Shown: piece by piece, positions 1 to 11,209 of the stretch
How the letters are laid out: every line of letters begins with the position of its first letter
Position numbering within the stretch: the stretch's first letter is position 1
Source: Utricularia gibba
Taxonomy: Eukaryota > Streptophyta > Magnoliopsida > Lamiales > Lentibulariaceae
Direction: 5' to 3'
NCBI GenBank assembly: GCA_002189035.1
Contig: CM007990.1
Location: 3,534,001 to 3,598,000 of the forward strand
DNA length: 64,000 nucleotides
Made by a program: the position numbers and the translations under genes
The notes under the pieces: model-generated
What the model saw: only the letters and a program-made list of their open reading frames with translations
What the model was told of the DNA's origin: nothing
Database searches by the model: none

Positions 1-656
1 AATAGGAAACTGAAGCAGAACCATGGAGAACGAAGAAGATGAACCAGAAACCAAATCTCAAAATAGTTTTAGCTTTTTCGCATAACTGTTTACTATTCCA
101 GTTATTACTTATTTTATTGTTTTTTTCTTGTTGTTAGGTTGTGGAATAAAGATGATTTTCCTATTATGCCATGAAAGTATTTTCTTTTTTCTTAGTATGA
201 GTAGTTAGTCACTTAGAGGTGTCTTAAGACAAAGAGGGATGAGCATGCTTATTGTTTACTAAATCACACTACTACTTAATTACTCTACTTCTTTAACATA
301 TCAGGATAGATATAGAAGGGGAAAGTAATGGTTTTCATCATAAATAGTCCTAATTAAAAGTAAACAAAAAATTAGGAAAAAAAAAGGATTTAGGTATACT
401 TAAGTCTTTGTTTGTTTGGTGAATGATTTTAGGTTTGGATGAGATAGTTGTAGTGACTAGCATGTTACCCTTGAATGTCCCAAGTTATGATATTATTGTA
501 GAACTCCTATTCCTAACTTATACTAAATTTCCAACAATGATAAAAACAACATGTACCAACATTCACACAACAAGTACATAGCTCTTTGTATTTGACCCTG
601 ATAAATGAAAAATTTGTGCAAGTCGTTAATTTGCAAATTTCTCCTATTAAATAAAT
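1..656. other. AT-rich spacer without recognisable gene
   Basis: I see no open frame of useful length, no transposon domain and no RNA gene here. Short poly-A and poly-T tracts and many stops in all frames are typical of decayed plant intergenic DNA. Confidence 0.5.
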
Positions 657-1770
657 TTATAAACCTAATTCACATCAAGTCATACGAAAAATATGAGCAT
701 AGTAGACTAGGGTCGAACACAAGGAGCTTGGTTCTTGCTATGTGAAGGTCAATGCAAAGAGTCAGTGTCACGTTGGTAAATTTGGTCTTAACTAGGACTA
801 AGGCAGAACTACGACGGAATACAGTAAAGAAAAGTAATAAGTTTTGGAGCTCGGTTGTTTCTGGAATGAAATGGGTGATGCCTTGGGACTCCTAAGGGAT
901 GTATGCTTATCACTAATCAAGCTCACACAAACCACAAATCATGCAACTAACTCACAAGATCTAGGTCTACCCGGACTCTTGTTTTTTCCCCTAATCTTTG
1001 GTCTACCTCTAATTAGGGTTGTTAAGCTGGGTTTCACTACTTCCCCTCCTGAATCTATCCTGATTTGTTAAGGAAGTGGCGTGATTTATGGTTGATTAGG
1101 TCTAAGGATGGATTAGCATATTTCTTCCCTTTTCACCCCAAGGCACCCCCTAACTGCTTAGCCACTCATGCTTAAGACAAAAGACAATAGAAAAGAAAAC
1201 ATCATCCACAATGTACTCATGTCTCAGTCGACTATCAGGAAATAAACAAGCAAGAAACTTAAAACTTCAACAGAAAGCTGGAAATGTCGCTAGCTAATCC
1301 TAGCTAAGAGTAATAATCTTTCGAAAGCAGAAAATAATCTTCAAGCATCAGCTTAGTTCCTGTTCGTCTTCCTCCTTCTTCCTCCCCCAGAAAATCTTCT
1401 CCAGAAAGTTGTCGTGAGTCTCCAAAGGGGAGATCTGCCTTCTCTCTCCATCTTTTCCACCCTTTTGTCCAAAATCTCCCTTTTTCCTCGGATTTTGTGT
1501 GTACTGCTTTTTAGACTTTTGGACTCATCTTCTGCCACTACACTGTGCATATTCGCTCCTTGAGATTTGTGTTGCGACCTGTATTGTATTGCTCAAAGAA
1601 CACTATTACGGTACTTTGCGCAAAAATATAGAACTTGATAGTAAAATCTGATTTTTGTAGCACAATATGAGTAATTTCCATGTACTCAATCACTCAAAAA
1701 TATGTGTTATCAGACCCTGATCCACTATGCTCATATTTTTTGTATGATTGAATGTGAATTAGGATTATAA
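657..1770. repeat. Segment bounded by 58-bp inverted repeats
   Basis: Positions 657-714 and the reverse complement of 1713-1770 match along about 58 bases with few differences (my estimate is roughly 85% identity). Both arms share the core AAAAATATGAGCATAGT followed by a variant of AGGGTC. The interior carries the phrase GGTCGAACACAAGGAG just inside the left arm. A variant of this phrase recurs near 29896 and, more weakly, near 14314. No coding domain is visible inside; the longest frames (844-1071 plus, 1353-1550 minus) resemble nothing I know. It may be a non-autonomous element, or two opposed ends of one repeat family. No target duplication was found. Confidence 0.5.
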
Positions 1771-3104
1771 ATTTTATTTGATACGTGAATTTTTCAATTT
1801 TAACGACATTACTAAATTTTTCTTTCATCAAAGACGCTTGTGATTCAAATTTTTGGTAGACTCTAGCATGTCTTTAAATTTGAATCATAAATTGGCTAAA
1901 GAATTCATGATATAGGACAAGCTCATATTGATTGCCAAAGCCCAAAAACATATAGTTTTATGATTTGGTAGAGGTACCAAGCTCATATTCCTAAAAGCCC
2001 AAGCCTATATTTATAAGCTCACATTGAAAATCATGCAGCATTAAAAAGCATGCGAATGCTTGATTATAAATATGTGGCATTTGGCAAAAAGGAAAGGAGT
2101 TTTTCTTCTTGATAGAGGTGCTTCATCTTCAAGATGAAAAGCAATTAGGAAGGTTTGGGAAGAAACATGACTTGTGAATAGTGATACGAAGAAGAGAACT
2201 CGACTTTGGTTTCAAGTTTGGCAACATTCTTCATTTATTCTCTATAGTTCTTCAGTTTTCTTAGTGGTCAATGTTAATATGATATATTAGTATTGATAGT
2301 GCTATGTTTTCTTGATGGGTCGATTCAAGACTTGAATCAAGAATTCGTGCTAGTATGAGATATTAACGTTGATGTTATTGTGTTTTTCCCAATACATTTA
2401 TTCAAAAGTTGAATCATGTCATCACACCACTTACTTTTCCTAAACTATCTATCTTTAGCATTGATAGGTGTCATTCTTTCATACTACCGCAAACGAACTC
2501 TTGCATTGAAACCAACTGCATTCCGGTTAGTCCCACCATGGTTGAGATCCAACATACTTGGATAGCATTCTGGCTAGTCCATAGGCCTTCAATTGGTCCA
2601 CCAATCCTTCAAGTGTGTGGATGAAAAAATGTAGTCAATCCAAGGGAAGTTAACTAGGGAGTTCTCTAGTCAAACTAAAAGAATGAAAGGGTTGACGATG
2701 ATCAAGGTTTTCTTGTAAATAAATAGATGAGTTTGATTCAAGCATTTGAACAAGAATGTCAATAGGCGCTAACTCAATTGTCTGAAGCCACAAGAAGCTA
2801 CTTTGGTGGGGTTGACATGTCAACTTGGAAGACGAAACTACCCACTTTAGTAACATCGATTTATCCAAGACTACCCAAAGCGTCCCCTCAACTCTAGAAA
2901 GGATCTAGTCTACTCACATCTTGTGGAATGTGGATGTCATAGTCGTTATTGGGAATTTTCTTTCCAATGTAACAATAATATTAGGTTCTCTCCCATCCTT
3001 TTCTTTTCTTGATTGGACCAAGGCACTATTCAATTTCCCAACCCAAGTCTTTCGTCATTTCTGTTGTGGAGCAAAGCTGTCAAAAAATGAAATGAATCCA
3101 AGAA
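1771..3104. other. Spacer, possibly mitochondrial flank in its right part
   Basis: No gene is recognised. Between about 2270 and 2420 there is a loose ~77-bp duplication, with related phrases ending in TTGAATCA at both ends. The stretch from about 2880 to 3104 is less AT-rich and leads without a break into the cox2-derived sequence. It could therefore be mitochondrial DNA from upstream of cox2, but I cannot confirm this by eye. Confidence 0.35.
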
Positions 3105-3762
3105 AATATTGTTCTCTCAAAACCATCGATCCTCACTACCACTCCTTGTGATGCTACAGAACCATTGCAATTAGGATCTCAAGATGCAGCAACACCTATG
3201 CTACAAGGAATTATAGACTTACATCAGGATATCTTTTTCTTTTTTATTCTGATTTTTGTTTTTGTATCATGGATCTTGGATCACACTATATGACACTTCC
3301 ACTATAAATACTATTGAGATTCCATAGACCATATTTCCTAGCATCATTCTTATGTTTATTGTATCATTTGTTTTATTATATTCAATGGACGAGGTGCTAT
3401 GGAATAATGCTGCCATTACTATCAAAGCTATTGGACATCAATGGTATTGATCTTATGAATATTCGGACTATACCAGTTCCGATGAACAACTTTTGATGGT
3501 TATACGATTTCAGAAGATGATCTAGAATTGGGTCAATCACATTTATTAGAAGTGGATAACAAAGTGGTTGTACCAGAAAAAACTCATTTACGCATTATTG
3601 TAACACTAGCTGATGTACCTCATAATTGAGATGTACCCTCCTTAGGTGTCAAATGTGATGCTATACCTGGTCATTTAAACTAGACCTCTATTTCAGTACA
3701 ACGAGAATGAGTTTACTATGGTCGGTGCAATGAGATTTGTTGAACTAATTATGCCTTTATGC
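3105..3762 (+). pseudogene. cox2: Nuclear copy of mitochondrial cox2, exon 1 (NUMT)
   Basis: Cytochrome c oxidase subunit 2 is normally encoded in the mitochondrion. Translating across frames gives a continuous trail of COX2 landmarks: the N-terminal CDA-EP-QLG-QDAATP segment near 3147-3205, the first membrane helix, SMDE, then [10 protein letters not shown], the SYEYS segment, [32 protein letters not shown] and EIC. Exon 1 ends inside the AFMP codons. Two internal deletions of about 36 and 6 bases and several TGG-to-TGA stops kill the frame. The original start codon is mutated, and there is no presequence that could re-target a product. A codon that I recall as an editing site still reads TCT (unedited serine), which argues for DNA rather than cDNA transfer. 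Confidence 0.88.
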
Positions 3763-4490
3763 ATGTGCCCAGAACCATAGGCTGACTGTTGAGCCCACTT
3801 TGGCTCAACCGCATCACCTAGGGTGCAAGCCATTGGAACATCAAGCTAAACCAGCGAGCGGATGGAGCTTTATGGAGCCAAGGAGCAAGGTAATAGATAA
3901 GATAGAAGAAGGGCCCAAGCTGCCAGTGTAGGAGAGGAGATGGTTAGGATAGTGAATTGAGGAGACGGTTAGGATAACGAACTTGAAACGCGGAGTGAGT
4001 GGTTAGTGGTTAATAACACCCTAGTTGATGGCATTCCTCTCTGCGATGAGCACTCAAGGAACCAAGGGACACCCTCCATACAAATCAAGCAAGTCTTAGG
4101 GATGAGACGCCCATGCAAGGACCTCGATTCTCATTTTGAGGTCGAACCAAGTACCTATGGAAGTTGGGGCAACTCCATCCCCATGTGCAATGCTATTGTG
4201 TCCTTGAGGGAGGAGTTTAGAGGCCAACTAGTAGTGCTGACTTCTTCTTTTTTTTTATTGGTAATGCAAAGAAGGCCAGTCCAAGATCGTACTCTTCCTC
4301 TACAAAGACAGGAGACACTCTCAATTCAATGATTTCGATCCACTCTCCTTTTGAGTTCTTCCAGCTTCTTTATGATTTCATCCCATTGAGCGTAATACTT
4401 GAAGTGAGCAAAAGAGGTGAACAAAGAAAAAAAAAAGAGGGTCATCTTGGCTCTAGGAGAAGGACCTGAAACGACAGTTGAACTTCGTCC
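3763..4490 (+). other. 5' part of cox2 group II intron copy
   Basis: The cox2 reading breaks at ATGC (3762) and resumes as CTATCATTG at 10141, which together restore the AFMPI-IVEA junction. The first bases, ATGTGCCCAGAACC, fit a group II GTGCG-type start altered by two CpG transitions (CG to CA, CG to TG). The open frame at 4006-4332 lies inside this intron copy and has no known domain. The copy is interrupted at 4490 by a copia retrotransposon and continues at 9804. Confidence 0.75.
4486..4490. repeat. Target-site duplication, left copy (CGTCC)
   Basis: CGTCC lies directly outside the left LTR and is repeated directly outside the right LTR at 9799-9803. Five base pairs is the usual duplication made by Ty1/copia integrases. 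Confidence 0.85.
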
Positions 4491-4940
4491 GCTTAGAACA
4501 TGCAAGAGAGTAGGATGTTTGGCTATTTGAGGAAAATGTTGGAAATATTGAAAGTGTTATTGAGAAAAATATTGCTGCGCAGCTTGCAATCTTTGGTTCA
4601 GCCATTGGCATTTATAAGTTCCAAAACTAGCCGTTGTTGTGTCCTGTTGTTGCAGCCTGCACTTCATGTGCGTTGGCTTCTAAAACAGCATTCAATTCAC
4701 GTGGGCTGCTGGGTTGTATAGTGGTGTAGTTGGGCTATTGCTAGATCACCAAGGTACTTGGCGGCCCAGAACTCCTGAGCCCATGACCTTTCATAGTTTC
4801 TAGCCAAGCTCCTTCTCTATACATGTTCTTCACAATCGATTCTCCTCTCTCATATGAAATCTCCGATGCTTCGTGTAAATTTCCGGTTAGACATCCACTA
4901 GCCATTGCCCAGTTCTTCACTTCCTCATCAATTACTGACA
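4491..4940 (-). repeat. 3' LTR of copia element 1
   Basis: About 450 bp, matching 9360-9798 as a direct repeat with scattered substitutions and small indels (roughly 80-85% by eye). Shared blocks include AAGTTCCAAAACTAGCC, ACCAAGGTACTTGGCGGCC and CCAAGCTCCTTCTCT. In plus-strand view the inner end is CTGACA, the expected CA terminus. The outer TG has mutated to GC. On the minus strand a purine stretch ending GGGAGAA abuts the LTR, as expected for a polypurine tract. Confidence 0.88.
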
Positions 4941-4969
4941 TTCTCCCGTATGGAGATCTAATCATTTTG

Positions 4970-6290
4970 CTTGCGGAATTCAATCGAAGCCCTAGAAGTT
5001 GATGTATTCTGTAGAAGGTTTTTAGGAATAGGCATTTGGTGAGAATGTCTGCAGCTTGGTCTTCATATGGTATGTATTCGAGCCATATGGAGCCTTCATA
5101 CATAATTTCTGAGCATATGATACTTGATCATAATATGTTTCATTTTGCCAAATATGATTGATTTTTGAGTGATACTGATTTTTGATTTGTTGTCGATTCA
5201 TAGGATTACAAGACTATTAATTTCTATTTTCAGATCTCCTCAGAGCTTAATTAATCATTGCACGTGGTTTGCGGATTCTAAAGGGACAATGTATTCTGCC
5301 TCTATTGACAACCATGCTATGACATCCTGTCTTATACTATTCCAAGCAAACGCCACAGAGCCTAGGTTGAAATGATATCTAGTTGTTGATTTGCAACCGA
5401 TTTCATCCCAAGCAAAGTATGAGTCGACGCATCCCTACTAAATTGAGTTAGTGTCCTTCTTATAGTATAGTCCTAAATTATTTTACATTTTAGATATCTA
5501 AGTATTTTCCTTGCTATTTTCATGTGCATTGTTTGTGGTTTGTGCTATTTTATGTCTAGTCTAGTAGCACTGAGGTATAATAATAAATCAATAAGTTTCT
5601 GATATTCTTGTGTTTCAATAACCTTTGCATGTAGGCTGTTCATCCTTTATCTATCTTAAGGTGAGAAAGGTACCAAAGCTACTTTAGTTTTCTCCATGTT
5701 CAGCCTTTTCAATAGATCCATCATATACTTCTTTTGATTTATAATTATGAACTCTTTATGCTGCAAAATTTCTATTTTAAGGAAGTATCGAGCGAGGCTT
5801 AGATCTATGAGTTCAAATCGTTGCTGCAACAGGTTCTTTTGTTCTGAAATAAACTCTTCGTTATTTCCGTTGTTTAATATGTCGTTGACATAAAGTGAGA
5901 TAATGATCTTTCCTTTTGAGCTTTCGAGCATGTATAATGTAGTATTATTTTTGCTTCGGTAGTATTCTTGATCTGGGAAAAATTTGTCGAGAGTAGAATA
6001 CCACTCTTTAGGTGCCTGTTTGAATTCATATAGAGTCTTGTTAAATTTAAAGACATGCTTTGGATGATCCTTGATGGCGAAGCCGGGTGGTGCTTTCACA
6101 TATGTATCTTCGTTTAGATCACCTTTCAAAAATGTGCTTTTGATATCTAAGTGATGAAGTTTCCATCGATGCAGGCTGATAGGGCTACTATGAGCTTGAT
6201 GGCATTCAATCTAGCAATGAGCACAAAAGTTTCTAGGTAATCTATTTCTGATTTCTATAGATGACACTTTAATACCAACCTAGCTTTGAG
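4970..6290 (-). pseudogene. Copia reverse transcriptase and RNase H remnant
   Basis: The 5656-6129 minus frame (157 residues) has the copia reverse-transcriptase landmarks YVKAPPGF, LYEFKQAPKEWY and the catalytic box, here SLYVNDILNNG. The usual YVDD aspartate pair is degraded to YVND. Farther on, near 5000-5103, ADILTKCL is the conserved C-terminal RNase H phrase of copia polyproteins. Stops between about 5110 and 5650 break the two parts. Confidence 0.88.
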
Positions 6291-7239
6291 CTTAATGAGC
6301 ATCCTGTTGGGGTTTAGTTTGGCTTTGAATATCCACTTAAATTCTAAAGGTTTTGTGTTCTTCGGTCAAGGAACTGCTTCTCATACATTATGGGTGTGTA
6401 TAGATTCCAACTTAGGATCCATAGAGCTTCTTATACGCTATTGGGTTCATGTACTAACAAGCATTGATCAAGGATGTCTTGGAGCAGTTGATAACCCTTT
6501 CTCATAGGTTCATCTTCACGATCATGGGGATTGGTACAAAGATGATGAGGTAGGTAAGGCAAGACTCCTGACTTATACCATAGTCTTTCAAGTAATTTGT
6601 ATTTTCAGAATCAGAAGTAGTACTAGTCTTTTGATAGCATAGGGTAGACAATCCATTGTAGTTGTATCCTTGTGTGGGTTTTGGGCTTCATCTAAAGTGT
6701 CAATATCTCAATCAACATTATCAATAAATTGTACAAGTATTTGTTCTATATCACCCTCCTCACTATTTAAGGATGTAATTTCTAGTATAAATTCCATGAG
6801 ATTTGAAAGTTGTTGGTATGTTTGTTTCATATCATTAACTTGAGCAATGACTTCTAGACTCTAAAGTAAGGATCTAGGTTCCATGAAAGGCATTGAATCT
6901 AGGTCCTATTAGAATATTCCTCATGAGCCTAATGATGTATGAATTTGTTGTTGATTTAACTCATTTGTTGTGACATTTTCATCCAAGATTTCCATCTACT
7001 TAGCAATGTGTTGTTCTTGACTTGTCTGTTTGAGATTGACGTTTTCAGAATTAGTTGTGAAATCCATTGAGGGAAATAAATGTTGAATGGCACTAGAATA
7101 AGAGGACTGATTCTTTGTTTATAATGAGGTATTTCTTCAGTCATAGACTATGTCCTTATCCACTATCATGTCCCGGCTGATTTTTACTTCATTTGTTTGT
7201 AGCTTCAATACTTGTATCCTTTACTTGTATCAGCATATC

Positions 7240-7900
7240 CTAGAAAAATTTCAGGTTCGCATCTTTTATCCCATTTTGTTCACCTATCCTCGGGAATATA
7301 AATGTAGCAAGGTGAGCCGAAAACTTTCACATGATGTAACACCGGGACCTTGTTGTACCAAAGCTCGTAAGGGCTTTTGCTACCCTCATTACCTTTAGTG
7401 AGCAAGCAATTCAATAGATATATCGCAGTGTTTATGATCTCTCCCCATAATTCCTTAGGTAATCTTTTTGGTACAATAGACATGTGGCCATGTTGACTAT
7501 GGTTTGATTTTTCCTCTCAGGGATCCCATTTTGCTCTAGTGTGTAGGGAGTCGTAAACTAATGAATAATGTCATTACTCTCACATAAGTTTTTCAATTCT
7601 AAAGATTTATATTCACCTCCATTGTCATATCTGAAGGTGAGAATTTTTCAGCTATTTTGGATCTCTGCAAGAGATTTGAAGACGTTGAAGTAGTGCAGTA
7701 CCTTGGCCTTGCACGTAAAAAGATATATCAAAGTGTACTTGAAATATTCATCCATGAATATAACGTAATATCTATTTCCTACCCTAGTAGATGTATTCAT
7801 CGGGCTGCATACATCGCTAGTCACCACCTCTATTTTGCCTTGAGAGTGAGCACTGAGTTGGGGAAAGGATTTCCGGTTCATTTTGCATTCAAGGTAGGTT
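7240..7900 (-). pseudogene. Copia integrase remnant
   Basis: Two minus-strand pieces remain. 7648-7881 has the integrase core phrases VVTSDVCSPM and YYVIFMDEYFKYT (normally DVCGPM and FIDDYSR). 7280-7483 has KELWGEIINTAIYLLN, SPYELWYNKVP and VKVFGSPCY, the C-terminal integrase signature of copia elements. They lie in different frames separated by stops. Confidence 0.88.
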
Positions 7901-7994
7901 TGCCATTTTCTTTTAGACTCAATTCTAGTATGTCTTTTGTGAGGTTATTCCTTTTTAGTGTCATGAGAGAGACATAGTGATGGTGTCCAAGTCT

Positions 7995-9340
7995 CTAATG
8001 CCACAACTTGGATTTTTCTATAACTGCAAGACATACATCCTTGATGAGAGGTGACTTTGAGAGCACTAGAGGGAAGATTCTATTAATCATATTGCACATC
8101 AGTATTACGTTGTTCTTAGCATCTTTTATAATAGATATGTTGTGTTTCAAGTGAACTTTGAATCCCTTTTCCTCCAGCTGCCCTAAACTCAATAAGTTGT
8201 GAGATATGCTCGGAATCAAGTACACATCCGAGATTTTTATCAGTTTTTGAGCAATTTCAATGCACACAGTTCCCACACCCAAAATAGGTATCTACTTCCC
8301 ATTTGCAATCTCGATAAATTTTTCTGAGAGATCTATGATATGCGAGAATATGCTTTTGTCATTTGTTAGGTGGTGATTGCAGCCACTGTCAACTAGCCAG
8401 ACCACTTGTTTTTGAAGATCTAACTAGTTTCTCCGATCAATGATCTTAACCTCTACATTGAAGGATACATCATTTTTAGAGTTAACTAGTTTCTCCACAT
8501 GATTAATAATCTCTTGACCCCCCCCCTCCAACTAATGATATTTCTTCAATGGGTAGACATGGTCAACATGACCTTTGAGCAAGTCATAGGCATAGTTTGC
8601 ACCCGGATTCCAAAAGCATTGCAAGGGTGAGTGACCTTTCCATTTGGAGAGAGTGCATGAACTATTTTTGGTATTTTTCTCATGTTTGGCTTGAATAACT
8701 CCTTCCTGAGGAATCTAGTTTTATGAGCTTAAAAGGGCATTTCTGGGTTGTGCAACTGATCAAGAGTATATAGTTTGACTTCCACTCCTTTTAATCCCTC
8801 GAGAAGCTGTTTGGAGCTCATGGACTGAATGTGCCCATCGAACTTAAATGGAGTGAGTGCATATTCAAATTGATGAGGTACAACACTAATGATTTGTGCA
8901 CATAAGCAACTATCTTCTATTTTTTCACCCAAGCACTCGAGACCTCAAAAAATCTTGGGTAGTTTCTTTGAAAAATTAGCAATTGACTGACCTGGCTGGA
9001 TCTTCAATATCTTGTATTGTTTCCATAGTTTAGATATCTCTATTGGTATTGTTTGCGTATCTTTTCCATATATTGAAGCTAGTATATCTCATGTCTCTTT
9101 TGGAGTACTGCAGTTCATAATGAGGTCGTAAGTGTCGCCGATAATAGCTCCATCGAGGATAACTTGAGCTTGATCAGCGTTCTCATCCCAGGCGACCTTT
9201 TCTTCATCTATTTTCCAGCGTAATTTATTGAGACTAACCTGGCTATTTGTGCACTAATGAGGTAGGAAGCCTTGAAATCATTTAGATTGTGACTGATGGT
9301 TTGAAGTCTATGAATAGAAGGTTTTCTGGAAAGAAAGCAG
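7995..9340 (-). pseudogene. Copia gag, protease and pre-integrase remnant
   Basis: 7995-8282 minus carries the pre-integrase phrase YLIPSISHNLLSLGQLEEKG. Just before it on the minus strand, near 8350-8400, VDSGCNHHLTNDK gives the DSG protease motif. 8729-8932 minus resembles copia gag (LLEGLKGVEVKLYTL). The zinc-knuckle region lies around 8560-8650 but is badly decayed. Confidence 0.78.
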
Positions 9341-9359
9341 ATTCATGTCGGGTTCACCA

Positions 9360-9798
9360 TGTTAGAACATGCAAGGTAGTAAGATGTTTGGTTGTTTGAG
9401 GAAGATGTTGGAAATATTGAAAAAAATATTGCTGCACAGCTTACAATTTTTGGTTACAACCACTGACATTTATAAGTTCCAAAACTAGCCATTGTTGTGT
9501 CCTGTTGTCCCAATTTGTACTTCACATGCATTGGCTTCTAGAACAGCATTCAATCTATGAGAACTACTGGAAGGTATAGAGGTGTAGTTGGGCTGTTGCC
9601 AAACCACCAAGGTACTTGGCGGCCGAATACTCCTAGGCTCATGGTTATTCATAGCTTCTGGCCAAGCTCCTTCTCTGTACATGTTCTTCACAACCGATTC
9701 TCCTCTCTCACATGAAATCTCCAATGCTTCCTATAAATTGTTGGTTAGACATCCATCAGCCGTTGCCCGGTTCTTCACTTCCACATCAATTATTGACA
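9360..9798 (-). repeat. 5' LTR of copia element 1
   Basis: About 439 bp, the direct repeat of 4491-4940. In plus-strand view it starts TGTTAGAACATGC and ends TATTGACA, so both the TG and CA termini are intact. Target duplication CGTCC follows at 9799-9803. Confidence 0.9.
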
Positions 9799-10140
9799 CG
9801 TCCATCCTCAATGCAATTCACATAGTGCCTCATCTCTTCACTACATCCATCCTCCCCTTCATCAATCTCAACTTCATTGCAAATGCATTGCATCCAATGA
9901 GTGGAACAACAGTGAAGCGATTTTAGTTGAATGAGATGAAACATAACTACATGTAGTCGATTAAAAAGAGTAGATAAAAGAAAGTCATTTCATGGACCCT
10001 CGCTTTTCAGTGCACCTCTCAACTTACACTATGGTAGAGGAGGTGTCATGAAGATCTAGGTGTGTGAGCAGTATGAGCTAAAAGGCTCCCATACTATTTG
10101 AAGGGTAGAGGGCATTGATGACAAACAATGTGACCCCTAT
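9799..10140 (+). other. 3' part of cox2 group II intron copy with domain V
   Basis: This continues the intron interrupted at 4490. Positions 10066-10099 form a 34-nt domain V-like hairpin. TATGAGC pairs with GCTC and CATA across a bulge, and the base GAGCAG / CTATTT is the usual GAGCCG / CGGTTC altered at CpG sites. A domain VI-like stretch follows (10100-10140), ending in AT just before exon 2. Removing the copia element and one target copy leaves an intron of about 1.07 kb, plausible for a eudicot cox2 intron. Confidence 0.78.
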
Positions 10141-10235
10141 CTATCATTGTAGAAGCAATTCCTCAAAAAGATTATGGTTCTCGGGTATCTAATCAATTAA
10201 TCCCACAAACCGGTGAGGCTTCTCTGTTTTCATAG
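10141..10235 (+). pseudogene. cox2: Nuclear copy of mitochondrial cox2, exon 2
   Basis: The frame reads [19 protein letters not shown] followed by IPQTGEA, the C-terminus of COX2, then SLFS and a stop at 10233-10235. The sequence is well conserved, in the same orientation as exon 1 (3105-3762), and separated from it by the group II intron copy plus the copia insertion. Confidence 0.9.
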
Positions 10236-10308
10236 CATCACCTTTAGAGTTGTGCATTTTGGATGGACCTATATCGGTTGTAGTCTTCTAAGCCTATTTT
10301 GTCAAGAG

Positions 10309-11180
<872 letters not shown>

Positions 11181-11209
11181 AAATACCTATAATTAAATAA
11201 CTAAGATTT

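Larger units (their letters stand above)
4491..9798 (-). mobile_element. Ty1/copia LTR retrotransposon, full-length but decayed
   Basis: A 5.3-kb element lying on the minus strand. Order on that strand: 5' LTR (9798-9360), gag, protease, integrase, reverse transcriptase, RNase H, 3' LTR (4940-4491). Integrase before reverse transcriptase is diagnostic of Ty1/copia. It is flanked by a perfect 5-bp duplication CGTCC and is inserted in the cox2 group II intron copy. All coding parts carry stops and frameshifts and the LTRs have diverged, so it is an old, inactive insertion. Directly inside the 5' LTR the minus strand reads TGGTGAACCCGACATGAA. A similar sequence sits at the same place in element 2 (27069), so it is probably the family's primer-binding or leader sequence, although I could not match it to a particular tRNA. 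Confidence 0.93.

Noticed and set aside
3105-10235. A functional cox2 gene transferred to the nucleus
   Set aside because: No targeting presequence, in-frame stops, deletions and a decayed group II intron rule out expression.
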